Shown piece by piece: positions 37,701-47,660 of a DNA stretch of 64,000 nucleotides; the stretch's first letter is position 1, and each line of letters begins with the position of its first letter. Under the pieces are notes generated by a model, which was given only the letters and a program-made list of their open reading frames with translations, was not told the origin of the DNA and searched no databases. The translations under genes were made by a program, and so were the position numbers. This stretch comes from Serinus canaria (Eukaryota; Chordata; Aves; Passeriformes; Fringillidae). The stretch is taken from the NCBI RefSeq assembly GCF_022539315.1, contig NC_066314.1:41787180-41851179 (forward strand). Reading direction: 5' to 3'.

Positions 37701-39587
37701 ACACACACCATGACTGCTGTAACTTTAATGCTCCCTCCTCCTATCCATAACTGCAGGAACCCATTAGCTCCCAGGAATTAATAAAGAGGAATCAGAGTCT
37801 GTCAATGACAATCCCATTCCTGTCTCTTCAGAATCATACAGACCTCAGACTCTGTGTTCAAGGGTTTTTTAGATGCTAACTACTAATTTACAAAGACATA
37901 GGAAACTGCTGTGACTGTCAAATAAATAACAATGACACAATAATAGCAAGAGATCCTAAAATGTCAGGGCTTTAGCTTATCTATGGGACTTGCAAACTAC
38001 TAAGTGGCATACACACCCACACAAACTCCTGATCTTGAGTAGGAAAACACATGCTTCATGCTCACCTAGCCTCTTTCTTGGCTATCCACTCTCAGGGATC
38101 ACCATTCTGCCTTCTAACTCCTTCAGTATTTGAAGGTTTAATCTTTAATGTCTCCACATGTTGCTTTTTATTTGGTTAACAGTACCAACAGTAATGGATT
38201 AAGTGTCTTTTTTTAATAAGTTGCCATGATTGTTTATGAAATATAATATCTGTATGGGACTTCCCTGAATATTTGGTTTTGCTGCTATGAAAGAACAAAG
38301 ATCACTGTTTGCATGTTGTCTGCTAGTGCTAGTGAAAGCAATTGGCTAATGGTGTTAGCCATGAATCCAGGACACTTTATTCTTCCTTTGTTTTTATGAT
38401 AATGCAGAATTAAACACCCCCATAGCTGTGCAAAACGCAAGAAGGGAATCCTTGTCTGATAGTGTTTGTCTCCTTCCAGAGACACTGCTTCCCAGTCCAC
38501 GTTGGGCAGATGCTGCAGGTTAGCCCAGGGGTGCCTGTACGAGCTCCCCTGGGTGGTACCAATAGATGGCTGCCTGCTCCTTGAGCCTTGCCATCCAACG
38601 GGAATGAAAGAATTGCATTTATCCTGGTAATAGTAAATCTGCTGTGCAACTGACCTGTAATTACACTTCATCTGCTGGAATACACACACAGGCAGAGGCA
38701 TGCTGCAGCTCCTCTTTGTGCTATATGTTGGGTGACAGGGTGAGTGGAGGGACAGAAATTGGTGCTGTTTTTAAAGTGTTCACGAAAATGATGAAAAAAT
38801 AGCCATACATTCAGATAACATTTGAAATATCTTTAATTCAAACCCTCATGACAATGAAGATATTGCAACCCCTCACCTGCATATTTTATATAAAGTGAGA
38901 CAAGAGAACAACGAGGATAAAAATTGCTGTACATCTCCTTGCTTAATCACTCTTCCCTGCAGCTCTGAACAACAAATTAGACTTTTTAACATTCAAAACA
39001 ATTCTTTCCTGACAAATTCTGTCTGAAGGAGTTCCTGCAGGGAAGCCTTCTTTTCCTAAGGAAAGGTTCAGGAATGTTACTGGCTACTTGGGTACAAAGC
39101 TGAGGCTCCTTAGTGACTGTAAATCAGTCCCATCTTGTTAATGTCAGTAAGGCTATGCTAATTTATGCTTGCTGAAGTACTCGAACCTGCCAACAGGCAC
39201 CTGGTTAAAGAGGCGTGTTTAACCTGCTGGAGTTGCTCAGACACAATTAAAGCAGCAGACACTCCATTCCATGTGGAAAGGATACTGGGTTCAAGTCCAT
39301 CTCTTCCTTCACCACCAGCAGCATTAGGGTGCCCCTGCCAGCAAAGCCTCCGGTGGAAATGGGAAGGCAGAGTACTCTACCTGCCAGCAATGTGCACTAG
39401 GAGCAATTGAAGAAGGAAGCTGAAGGCTTGCTGAGACCTCGGTCCTGCTGTACCCTGTGCTGAATGATGTCATGATCCAAACTTCCCCCACTATTATCCT
39501 GGCAGTCCTTGTTTTTGCCTTCTTGACCTGCCATATTTCCTTAGTCTCTTCAATTCTTGAACAAATTTTCATTTTCTTATCCTTATC

Positions 39588-39778
39588 AGGAAAAAAAACC
39601 ACCAAAAAACAAAACCACAAAGGAAACAAAACAAAAAAGATAAAGAAACAAAAAATCCACAAACCCCACCAAAAAAAAAAAAAAAACCAAAAAAAAACCA
39701 CAAAACCAAACCAAACCAACCCCCCTAAGAAAACCCAACCGACCAAACAAAAAAAAAAAAAACAAAACCAGAAAACCA
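39588..39778. repeat. A/C-rich low-complexity tract
   Basis: Nearly 190 bases of A with scattered C, including ACCAAACC units and A-runs of up to about 16. The reverse strand is the same T/G-rich type found in several other places in the window. Open frames on both strands here are pure Lys/Asn/Thr/Pro or Phe/Trp/Gly composition artefacts. Confidence 0.95.
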
Positions 39779-40330
39779 CTTGACTGGATGTTGCTGTTGT
39801 TGCAAGCTCTGCTCAGATACCTCATGCCTTTCTTCTCCTTTGTATTGTCTACTTGGACTATATACTCTGAGCAGGGTTTGCAGCTAAGTGCTGTACAAAT
39901 AACGGAGACTAAATCTTGGTTTGTCCTCGCATTGCCATACTAAGAAAGGCATTTCAATTGTAAAAGTGTGCCTGTTTTTAATGACACATTGGCTTTCCTA
40001 GGTCCTACCAACAGAAACAAAGCAAAGAGAGACCAGAATACTCATTATGGACAGTGCTTCGGTGCAATCCTGCTATTTCATTTTCACCCACTTCTTTTCC
40101 ATACAAAATGTACCTTTTTAACAACAGTTAAACATTATCATGAAACTAAGCAAAAAAAGTGTTATTCTAACGTGGCAAATTGTGTCCTTGCAGAACTGAA
40201 GACAGAAATTATAAAAGAAGCATATCAAGCAATTTGATTAATGTTTAAGATAACATACCACATGAAGGAAGAGTTAAAAAAAAGAATACTGCAAATTTGC
40301 AGTTTAACTTTGTGGTGGCACAGTAGTTAT

Positions 40331-40383
40331 TTTTTATGTGTTTTTTTTTTCCCTTTGTTTTGTTTGTTTGTTTTTTTCTTTTC
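40331..40383. repeat. T/G-rich low-complexity patch
   Basis: A thymine run of about 10, then CCCTTTG and TTTGTTTG units. It is of the same composition as the patches near 23.5, 28.3 and 55.0 kb. Confidence 0.9.
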
Positions 40384-40977
40384 ATTCTTGTTAGCATCTA
40401 CCTTTCTGTCTTTACATGAGACACTACTTTCATACCAAAATAACAGCTTTTTGTTAGGGTTGTGAGATGTCAGAGATGATTTTGGTTGCTTTGTGTTCAT
40501 GCCAGTGGTTGCTACTGTTCTCCAGACTGCAAATTTTTTGTGGAAAACTTTTACCTGGGCAAAACCATTAAAGAAACACATAAATTTGAAGGGTACTCAT
40601 TCACATGGAAAGGGAATGGAAGTATGGATGATTTTTGCAACTCAAATCAATGATATTCTGCTATCTTTCTTTATTAGATGGAGATATGAGACATCTCATC
40701 TAACTGTAAACACCCACACTGTAGATATCTCCTTTGACCAAATTATGCTCATCCTTTCATAGTCCATGGAAAGAACTGCCCTAGTTTAGCCATTTCCTTT
40801 CAGATGAGAGATTACACCCTCTGAGTGCCTGTTTCTCCCTCTTAGCTCTAAAGGCTGTTTAGCCTACAAGCTCACATGGGGAGGTTTACACTATAGATAT
40901 TTGTATTTTGTCGACTCAGTCCTTTTTTTTAGTGCCAGATCTGTCAGGATTGAAGAAAATTCACCTTCTGAGAGGCC

Positions 40978-41667
40978 TCACTCAATATGTATAAATTGCT
41001 TCTTCTGTGCATGCCAGGCTTGGACCAGAGTCAAAGCTTCTGAGTTTGAAGCAAAACTGAAAATTTCTGTGCAGAGGGAAGGACAGTCATAGCAGGGTCT
41101 GCAGCACAAGAAGGAACAGGGTAAGGTTGGAAAATTTAGAGGACTTGGCTTAATCCTCACAGCTCTCACTCCCCACTCTGACACCTCCCTTGGCTGCAGC
41201 AGCCAGCCTAGTCTCCAGCCCTCTGGCACAGGGATCCATGCTCTGAGCCCATGGCCTTTCTGACACTTCTGCCGATTGCTGCTTCTGGTGTCCCTGACAT
41301 GAGCTAGCTTTGACCTGCGACAAGGAGAGGAACATCTGCTTCCAGACCAGGTGTTCTCAGGGATAAGTCCTCTTTCCTCGTTCATCTGTCCAGCTGCAGT
41401 TTTTATTTGCCACTTACTTGAAAGGCTGTGGTAAGTAGCAATTAGTAGAAGATAGCACAAGCAGGCATCTGCCTCCCCTAGGAATGAAGGCAACAAAATC
41501 TTGTGAAGGAATTTGCTTCCTTCACAATATTTTAGAAACTTAATTCCATTTAAAGGCCTTCCTGTGATTTCAACAACTAATCTCAGGAGGAGGGATGTGG
41601 CTTGAGGGTTATGGGAACAGTTAATTCCGGGCTGCCACTTGCTCCTCACGAAGAGTAAATCCTTCAT
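40978..41667 (-). other. Longest open frame (229 codons), unrecognised
   Basis: This is the longest stop-free frame in the window. I recognise no domain, signal peptide or catalytic motif. A Cys-rich stretch near the C-terminus (PCSFLCCRPCYDCPSLC) and a hydrophobic patch near residue 75 (ADACLCYLLLIATYH) stand out, but neither fits a family I know. The underlying DNA is more GC-rich than its surroundings, which lowers stop-codon frequency and makes a chance frame likelier. No start context, splice structure or polyadenylation signal supports transcription. I regard it as probably a chance frame and give low confidence to any coding role. Confidence 0.2.
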
Positions 41668-41951
41668 GGTTCTCTCTTCCTCAATCTCTCTTTCACTCTC
41701 TCAAAGATGCCTGAATCTAATATAATAGTGAATATTAAGGACTATATAATTTTTTAGAGGTCTTGTTAAGCCTCTCCAAACCAATGCAAGAGAGAAATTA
41801 TTACTATTCTGTATGTCTATGACAAGAAAAAAAACCCAATATGGGAATGTTTGTAATTAAATTATTGGTCAAATTCACAGAAGAGTCTCAGAGGGGACAG
41901 AAAAGCCCAAAATACTTGTTTAAATAGTTAAAGAGTTATGTATACCTTTCT

Positions 41952-42031
41952 AGTCCATAAATCTTTATATTTTCCACATTTTTTATTTTAAAGTCCATAA
42001 ATCTTTATATTTTCTACATTTTTTATTTAAA
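41952..42031. repeat. 40-bp tandem duplication
   Basis: Two adjacent 40-base units, each starting AGTCCATAAATCTTTATATT. They differ by a C/T at TTTTCCACAT versus TTTTCTACAT and by slippage at the end. The near identity indicates a recent local duplication. Confidence 0.95.
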
Positions 42032-43064
42032 AGACTTTTTTTATTCAAGGAAAATAGATTCCACAAAAAAGGACATAAATATATTTGCCTTCTGAGCCAG
42101 TCTGATCCAATCTTTTTCATGAAACCTAAAAGGCCATTATTCATAAAATTGTGCTTGGAAAAACTGGAGGCAGATGAGAGAAACACTTTTCCCCCAGGCT
42201 CCTTGGAGACCAGTGAAGCTGCTAGTAGCTTGCTTTAATGCAGAACTGGAAAAGGGCTCTGCCTACCCACACAGTGTAGCTGTATTTATCTGAAAGTCTT
42301 CCCATTATTTGCCTTGGATACAATTAATTATTTTGTACCTAAGGTGTTCTGTGGCATACCATTACATCACATTAGCCTTGTGCTTGACATCAGACTGATG
42401 CAATGTGATACGTTAGGAGTCCTACCAGAGCTGTTTTAATTAGGCAAGCTATTTTATTCACTTTGTGAATATTTGCTTTGTGTTGCCTGTACAAGGCCAT
42501 AAAATACAAGCACCTCAATGCTCCCAGCTAAATGTCAGATGGGGTATCCTACACTCTGCTGATTAATTATATAATACTTAGATCATTTAGCTAATCTGTT
42601 GAATGCATATCACACAGTTAATGAAAGACTTCAAAGCTTCAGGAAGACCTAAGAAATGAATCATCGTGTACAGCACAGTCTTCATTACTCATTGCAGAGC
42701 TGCAGCATTCGGAGTTACTAAGTTTGAGCTGGGAGAGTTGCAAATGGCAGGGCTACCCTGCCAAACTCTGCTTGTTCTTTCTTTTCTGCCTGTTTGAGGA
42801 GTCACACACAGCAGGGTGAATAGATACTCTGGCTGCTTTTCAGAAGGGCAGAGATTGATCCCTGAGACTCTGATGGGGAAGGGGTTTCATCAGTATTGTT
42901 CCATTTTCTAGAGTGCTACAGCACCCATGGACCAGCCTCTGCATTGCTGCCCTGGGTAAAATTTTAGGGCAGTAAAGGAAAATAGTAATGCTTGCCCAAG
43001 CAGAAAAATTCTGAGAAGGCCTAGAGCCCGTAGACATTTGTGAGGTTTGGTTTTTCCTTTTCTG

Positions 43065-43092
43065 TTTTTTTTTTTTTTTTTTTTTTTTTTTT
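43065..43092. repeat. Poly-T run (28 bases)
   Basis: Twenty-eight uninterrupted thymines. No SINE or processed copy body is recognisable on either side, so there is no evidence that it is a retrotransposon tail. Confidence 0.97.
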
Positions 43093-43345
43093 CCACGTGG
43101 ATGTACATTGATTAGCAAACACAGACTGAAATGTCATGACGTTGTCACCATCATCACCATTGTCACGGCTGGAGTAGCTCATTCCATTTTCAGAGTGGGT
43201 TTTTTTTTCAGCCTATTAGCAGCAATTAAAGGTATCAGTTTATCAGTTGTGTTTTAAACCACCATGAGTTGTTTTTCCATAACTCTGAAGGCTGGAGATT
43301 ATTTGGTTTCTCTGGGATGGTGGAGAAGAAAAGCTTGCTTTTTAA

Positions 43346-43369
43346 TTTTTTTTTTTTTTTTTTTTTTTT
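43346..43369. repeat. Poly-T run (24 bases)
   Basis: Twenty-four uninterrupted thymines, less than 300 bp from the 28-base run, with no recognisable element attached. Confidence 0.97.
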
Positions 43370-44445
43370 AGGAAAATATCTGGGATTGTGGAATGGAAGC
43401 CTCATTGAATAACAGCTCATTGATGTTTTGTGATCTGGCTCATTAGGTCTGGTCTGGAAGCCTTAAGCTTGTAGCAAAGATACTTTGTGAGGGCTTGGGT
43501 GAAATGCAAATTAGAAATGGTCAAGAAGAAAAGCATATGGGTTGAGAGGGCAAAAATGAAATCTATTTAGTTATTATGATTTAGCTGATCAGACAACTCC
43601 TCACTCACAGATTGCCTGTGGAAAGAAATTCCGTGAATGGTGTGAGGTGCTATCACCAAGAAATCAAAGCCAGTAGAAATAGAAACTGTCCTCTGGGGTA
43701 CACCGAGGAGTCTCCAGAGCTTCATCCATCCCCACATCTCTCACCTCACTGTTCTGCACCATTATCAGTGCTCAGTCGCACTGGGGGTCATCCTGCCCCA
43801 GACTCCCTTTGTGGGAGGACTTGTGAATTCTTTCCCTATCTGACTCACCCGAAGGAAGCTGGAATAGTTAACAATCACCTACTCTTGTTTTTTTTAAATT
43901 GCCTCTGGCTGAAGGAGATTAAGCAGTATGTGAGCTATCTCTCTGTCCTCTAACCCTCCAACGGGGGAGTGGAAACAAACATCTGAGGTGAGAGTGTCCT
44001 ATCCACTCCAGACTCTTTCTGAGTTAATTTCCGTTGGGGTATGGGGGATGTACAGCAAAATGCAGCATACATCTCCTCCCCCTGTTTAAAAAAATTCCTG
44101 TATGTGGTCAGAATCAGAGCTTTTTATCTCATTTGAAAGATAACACCTCCAGGAGAGCATCTTAGGAGAGCAATCTAGTACTGAGTCAGAGGGAAGAGAA
44201 TGAGTCACTGCAGCACTTAGATTTTTCTTGGAAGTTTCTCACTAAAGCATTGCCCCAGTCTGACACTGTTTAGTAGATGACATCAGAGAGACTGGAGTTT
44301 ATGTTAAATTCAGAATGGATAAAGGCTAGGATCCCAGGAAAGTGTTTTTCAAAGAGTGGTTAATTTTTTGTGGGGCAGTTAAAGAGCACTTAATTGGGAG
44401 TATATTCATCAGGCATTTACTGTAAAACCAGAGTAAACAACAGGG

Positions 44446-44463
44446 AAAAAAAAAAAAAAAAAA
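44446..44463. repeat. Poly-A run (18 bases)
   Basis: Eighteen uninterrupted adenines, flanked by GGG on both sides. Confidence 0.97.
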
Positions 44464-46383
44464 GGGAAGAATAACCAGAAATCTTAGGCTGCTGAATAGG
44501 ATAGATACAACATGTGTCACATTGCAGACTGTTCTTTCCTTTAGCAATGGCACACAAAGTGAACTCTTTATAATTGTTTTGTATTTGGCTAGGAAAAGTG
44601 CCGGTGCCGGTCTTTATTTTTTAAAATCTTACTTTGCAGCTACCTGATTTTTGCAGTAGAGCTGCGTGTAATCCTGTGAAGGATCCCCTCAACAACAGCG
44701 AGACATCAATGGCAATGCCAGGTTGTCATTGTGGAGTGGTGCCCTGGTGATTATCAGTGAATTGACAATGATTAGTGACTCATTGTTGCTCATTCTTAAT
44801 CCAGCCCACTCCACCACTGCTTGTACTGCCTTGTGGGAAGCAAATCTAAGCACATGCAGAGGAAGAAGCCTCAGTGTTATTTTGCTGGCAGCCTTCTAGA
44901 AACCTCCTTTGCACTGTAAATGCTTGTCTGCTGCCTACGGACTTTGCCATTTGGCTAGAGATTTTCTTCCAGCCCTACACGGACTTCAGAGGGCAGACAT
45001 TTTACATTACTGCCAAATGGTAAAAAAGGTAAAAACTATTTAAGCCAGTGAAGCATGAGATGCACATGTGTGTGTTGTGAAGATAGCACATGTTGTGAAT
45101 GAAAAATGTGCTGGCAAGAATCACTGCTGTCAGTCTGCTGAGGAATCTCCCTGTGCTGAAGAGATCAGTTCCTGTGGATCACGGTGGTACCTACCACCTA
45201 CCTCAGCATCCTTAAGAAAGGACCCAAAACCAGAAAGGTTTATATAAGCTTCTTTTCTCCTGCTTCAGGCTTGAAGCCACATGACATGCAGATAACTGTA
45301 GATGAGCAGAAGTTCTGTTTGCTCTGATTTCTAGTTTGCTTCTTTACTTCTAGTAAAACTCAGATGAGGTTGAAGAGTAGTGTGGCTGATGCTTGGCTCA
45401 TGTGCCTTGACTCATCCCAGTCAGATGTGTCAGAGCAGCCTGTAGGCCAAACATCCCCTCACCAGACATCACAATTGTATGACATCAAGAGAGGAGAGTA
45501 GAAGGGTAGATGAGAAACTGATGAAGTTCAGCTTCATAAGGGCTTTTAACAACCTGAGCTAGAAAAGCTGGAAATGAACTTGCCAGTGGAAGTATCTGAT
45601 ATTCACTGCATCTGTTTCAGTTCTCTTAAAATTCTGTAAAAGCTGTCCCTCTCCTAGTATTGCCTTCTGCCTCTCTTGTGCCAACATATTTCCTCCATGA
45701 AGCTGTCCAATTAAACCTGAGCTTCCTTTATGATTAAGTACTCAAGGTGCAAGCAAATTGAGGCCCAATGTGTTTTCAACAGGCAAGTCTTTAAAAGATG
45801 GTGAGAAGAAGGAGCAGCCTATACAACAGGCTGTCTTTTCAGTCTAGGCTTCATGCTTAAAGCAATATTTCTCAGAAATCATACTGAAGACAAAAACATG
45901 CTCAACAGCTCTATGTTCAACAGCATTGTTTCTGGAAAGAAAAACCATTTTTCGTACGTGAATGAATTTATAAAACAAGGCAAAGTGGTTTACAATCACT
46001 TTGAGAAAAAAGGGGTAGGTGTGCTACAGGGTCTCTAGTCTTTGACTTTGATCTTCATGCCAAACATGTTTTGTCACATTTGCTCTCATTGCTTTGAGCT
46101 GTTTCCTGGCAAATTGAGGAAGTTCTGCTTACTGCAGCTATGCATCTTGAACAAATATAAACTTGTTTATATATACAGTTTTGACGGATGGAGTGAAAGC
46201 TGGCATTTCAATGCACATTTCAAGAGTTTGCATCCATGGTTCTTGGCAGACTGGTACATCCTGAAAAAAATATTGTTTCTGCCTCAATGGTATGGAAAAC
46301 CTTAGCTATGATAAATGGGCAGCCACAGGTAAAGTGGCATCCACACAGCTGCCTGCCAGACATTCTAGGCAGGTGTCCAGGCA

Positions 46384-47195
46384 TAGAATCATAGAACAGT
46401 TTGGGTTGGAACGGACCTTAAGGATCACCTAGTTCCACCCCCTCTGCCATGAGCAGGAATGCTGTCCACAAGCCCAGATTGATCAAAGCCCCACTCAACT
46501 TGGCTTGAGCACTTCCAGAGATGGGGCATCCAAAATTTCTCTGTGCAACATGTTCCAGTGCCTTACCACCCCCACAGACAAGAATTTCTTCCTAATATCC
46601 AATCTAAACCTGTCCCCTTTCAGTGTAAATCCATTTCCCTTTGTCTTGTTGCTGTCTTGTTAAATCTCCTTCTCTAGCCTTCTTGTAGGTCCCCTTCAGG
46701 TTCTGTAATGATGCTATGAGGTTATCTTGGAGCCTTTTCCTTTCCAGACTGAACAACCCTATTCCAGGGGTTGGAACCCCAGCTTTCTCAACCTATTTTC
46801 ATAGAAGAGGTTCTTCAGCCCTCTGATTACCATGGCTCTCCTCTGGACTTGCTCCAACAGGTTGACATCTTTCTTATGTTGGAGGCACCAGAGCTGGATG
46901 CAGTACTCCAAGCAGGGACTCATGGGAGCAAAGTAGAAGGGGAAAAACATCTCCCTCAATCTCCTGGTAACACTTTTACTGCCAGGCCAGGACATGGTTG
47001 GCTTTCTGGGCTGCCAGTGCACATTGACAGGTCATGCTGAACTTCTCGTCGGTGCACCAACATCCACAAGTCCTTCTCTTCAGGGCTGCTCTCAATCCAT
47101 TCTCTACCCAGCCTGTATTTATGCTTGGGATCGCCCTAACCCACATGCAGAACTTGCACGTGACCTTGCTGAATTTCATAGGTATGCATCTACTG
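46384..47195 (-). mobile_element. CR1 LINE, 5'-truncated, minus strand, best preserved copy
   Basis: The plus strand opens with ATAGAATCATAGAACAGTTT and GGGTTGGAACGGACCTTAAG, the reverse complement of the classic avian CR1 3' terminus. All usual 3' blocks follow in order: CTGCCATGAGCAGGAATGC, CACTTCCAGAGATGGGGCAT, AACATGTTCCAGTGCCTTAC, GAATTTCTTCCTAATATCCA, CTCCTCTGGACTTGCTCCAA and GAGCTGGATGCAGTACTCCA. Then come the region encoding the ORF2 C-terminus and, to about 47195, AAGTCCTTCTCTTCAGGGCT and GCCTGTATTTATGCTTGGGA. It is 5'-truncated, as most CR1 copies are. Several frameshifts and stops show it is dead. The intact 3' end gives a firm boundary at 46384, and the 5' end is approximate. Confidence 0.96.
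46759..47185 (-). pseudogene. Remnant of CR1 ORF2 (reverse transcriptase C-terminal region)
   Basis: On the minus strand, pieces in different frames match CR1 ORF2: CALAAQKANHVL (about 46985-47020), then, after a frameshift, SVTRRLREMFFPFYFAP, LEYCIQLW, LLEQVQRRAM and FYENRLRKLGF, ending at 46759. The upstream part (DEKFSMTCQCALA and GWVENGLRAA) is in frames broken relative to each other. No catalytic YADD-type motif is included because the copy is truncated beyond it. It is a decayed retrotransposon fragment, not a host gene. Confidence 0.9.
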
Positions 47196-47660
47196 AACAG
47201 GTCAGCACGTCTGCCTCTGCTCCGTGATGCCAGCGGCTGGTCAGCAGCCACAGACCAGACTGACCAGCAGTGGCACAGAGTGTTGGAGTGGGATGGAGAC
47301 CTTGGCTTTGTGCTCTATAAATGGAACAGTGCAGATCACACTACCAAACTTGTGTGTGAAGAAAGGTGTGTCTGCCGGAGGCGGCCGTGGCTTACCGCCA
47401 CCACTTCTCTGTGGCCTTCAGCAGCAGCCACGGGGGCTGAGAAACCTTAGGCTCCAGCTTCAGGCATCAACAAGTGTCCCAAGGACATGTGCTGTGCTGT
47501 GTTCCTTGCTCCAACACTTGTTGGAGCAGGCTTTCCCCCTGCTGCAGTTGAAACTAAGGGACAAAACGCCCATGGAAACTAATGGGAAGATGGGCAAGCC
47601 CACTTCCCATATGGTGCCTGTCAGCCACGTGCGTAGGAACCACATCTGATATATTTTTGT
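47196..47660. other. GC- and CpG-richer block next to CR1
   Basis: Unlike its surroundings this block is GC-rich and keeps several CpGs, as in GCCGGAGGCGGCCGTGGC (about 47376) and AGCCACGTGCGTAGG. It holds a 9-bp inverted repeat TGCTCCAAC/GTTGGAGCA at 47507-47528. Plus-strand frames of about 140 codons (47034-47450 and 47224-47649) overlap here and are unrecognised. The first runs antisense through the CR1, so it is unlikely to be a gene. The block may be an unrecognised insertion, a further part of a CR1-related element, or a small regulatory CpG cluster. Confidence 0.45.

Larger units (their letters stand above)
34771..41951. other. Anonymous non-coding stretch
   Basis: No gene is supported. 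It holds an A/C-rich tract (39588-39778) and T-rich patches near 40331-40383. A GC-richer block at 38480-38690 looks like a possible conserved element. The open frame at 40978-41667 is listed separately. A 162-codon minus-strand frame at 37101-37589 has no recognisable domain. Confidence 0.6.
42032..46383. other. Anonymous stretch with homopolymer runs and candidate conserved elements
   Basis: No gene is recognised. It contains three long homopolymers (43065-43092, 43346-43369, 44446-44463). Two blocks, 42330-42620 and 44640-45000, have the texture of conserved non-coding elements, being rich in TAAT- and ATTGT-type motifs. Open frames reach 113 codons (43612-43953, plus strand) with no domain. 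Confidence 0.6.

Noticed and set aside
39270..39310. B-box-like GGGTTCAAGTCC, possible tRNA or SINE
   Set aside because: I could not find a matching A-box or cloverleaf stems upstream. It is probably chance.
39324..39783. Frames of 108 and 151 codons on opposite strands
   Set aside because: Both are translations of the A/C-rich tract (Lys/Asn/Thr/Pro and Phe/Trp/Gly strings).
47034..47649. Two overlapping plus-strand frames of about 140 codons
   Set aside because: The first runs antisense through CR1, and neither has a recognisable domain. The GC-rich composition explains the lack of stops.
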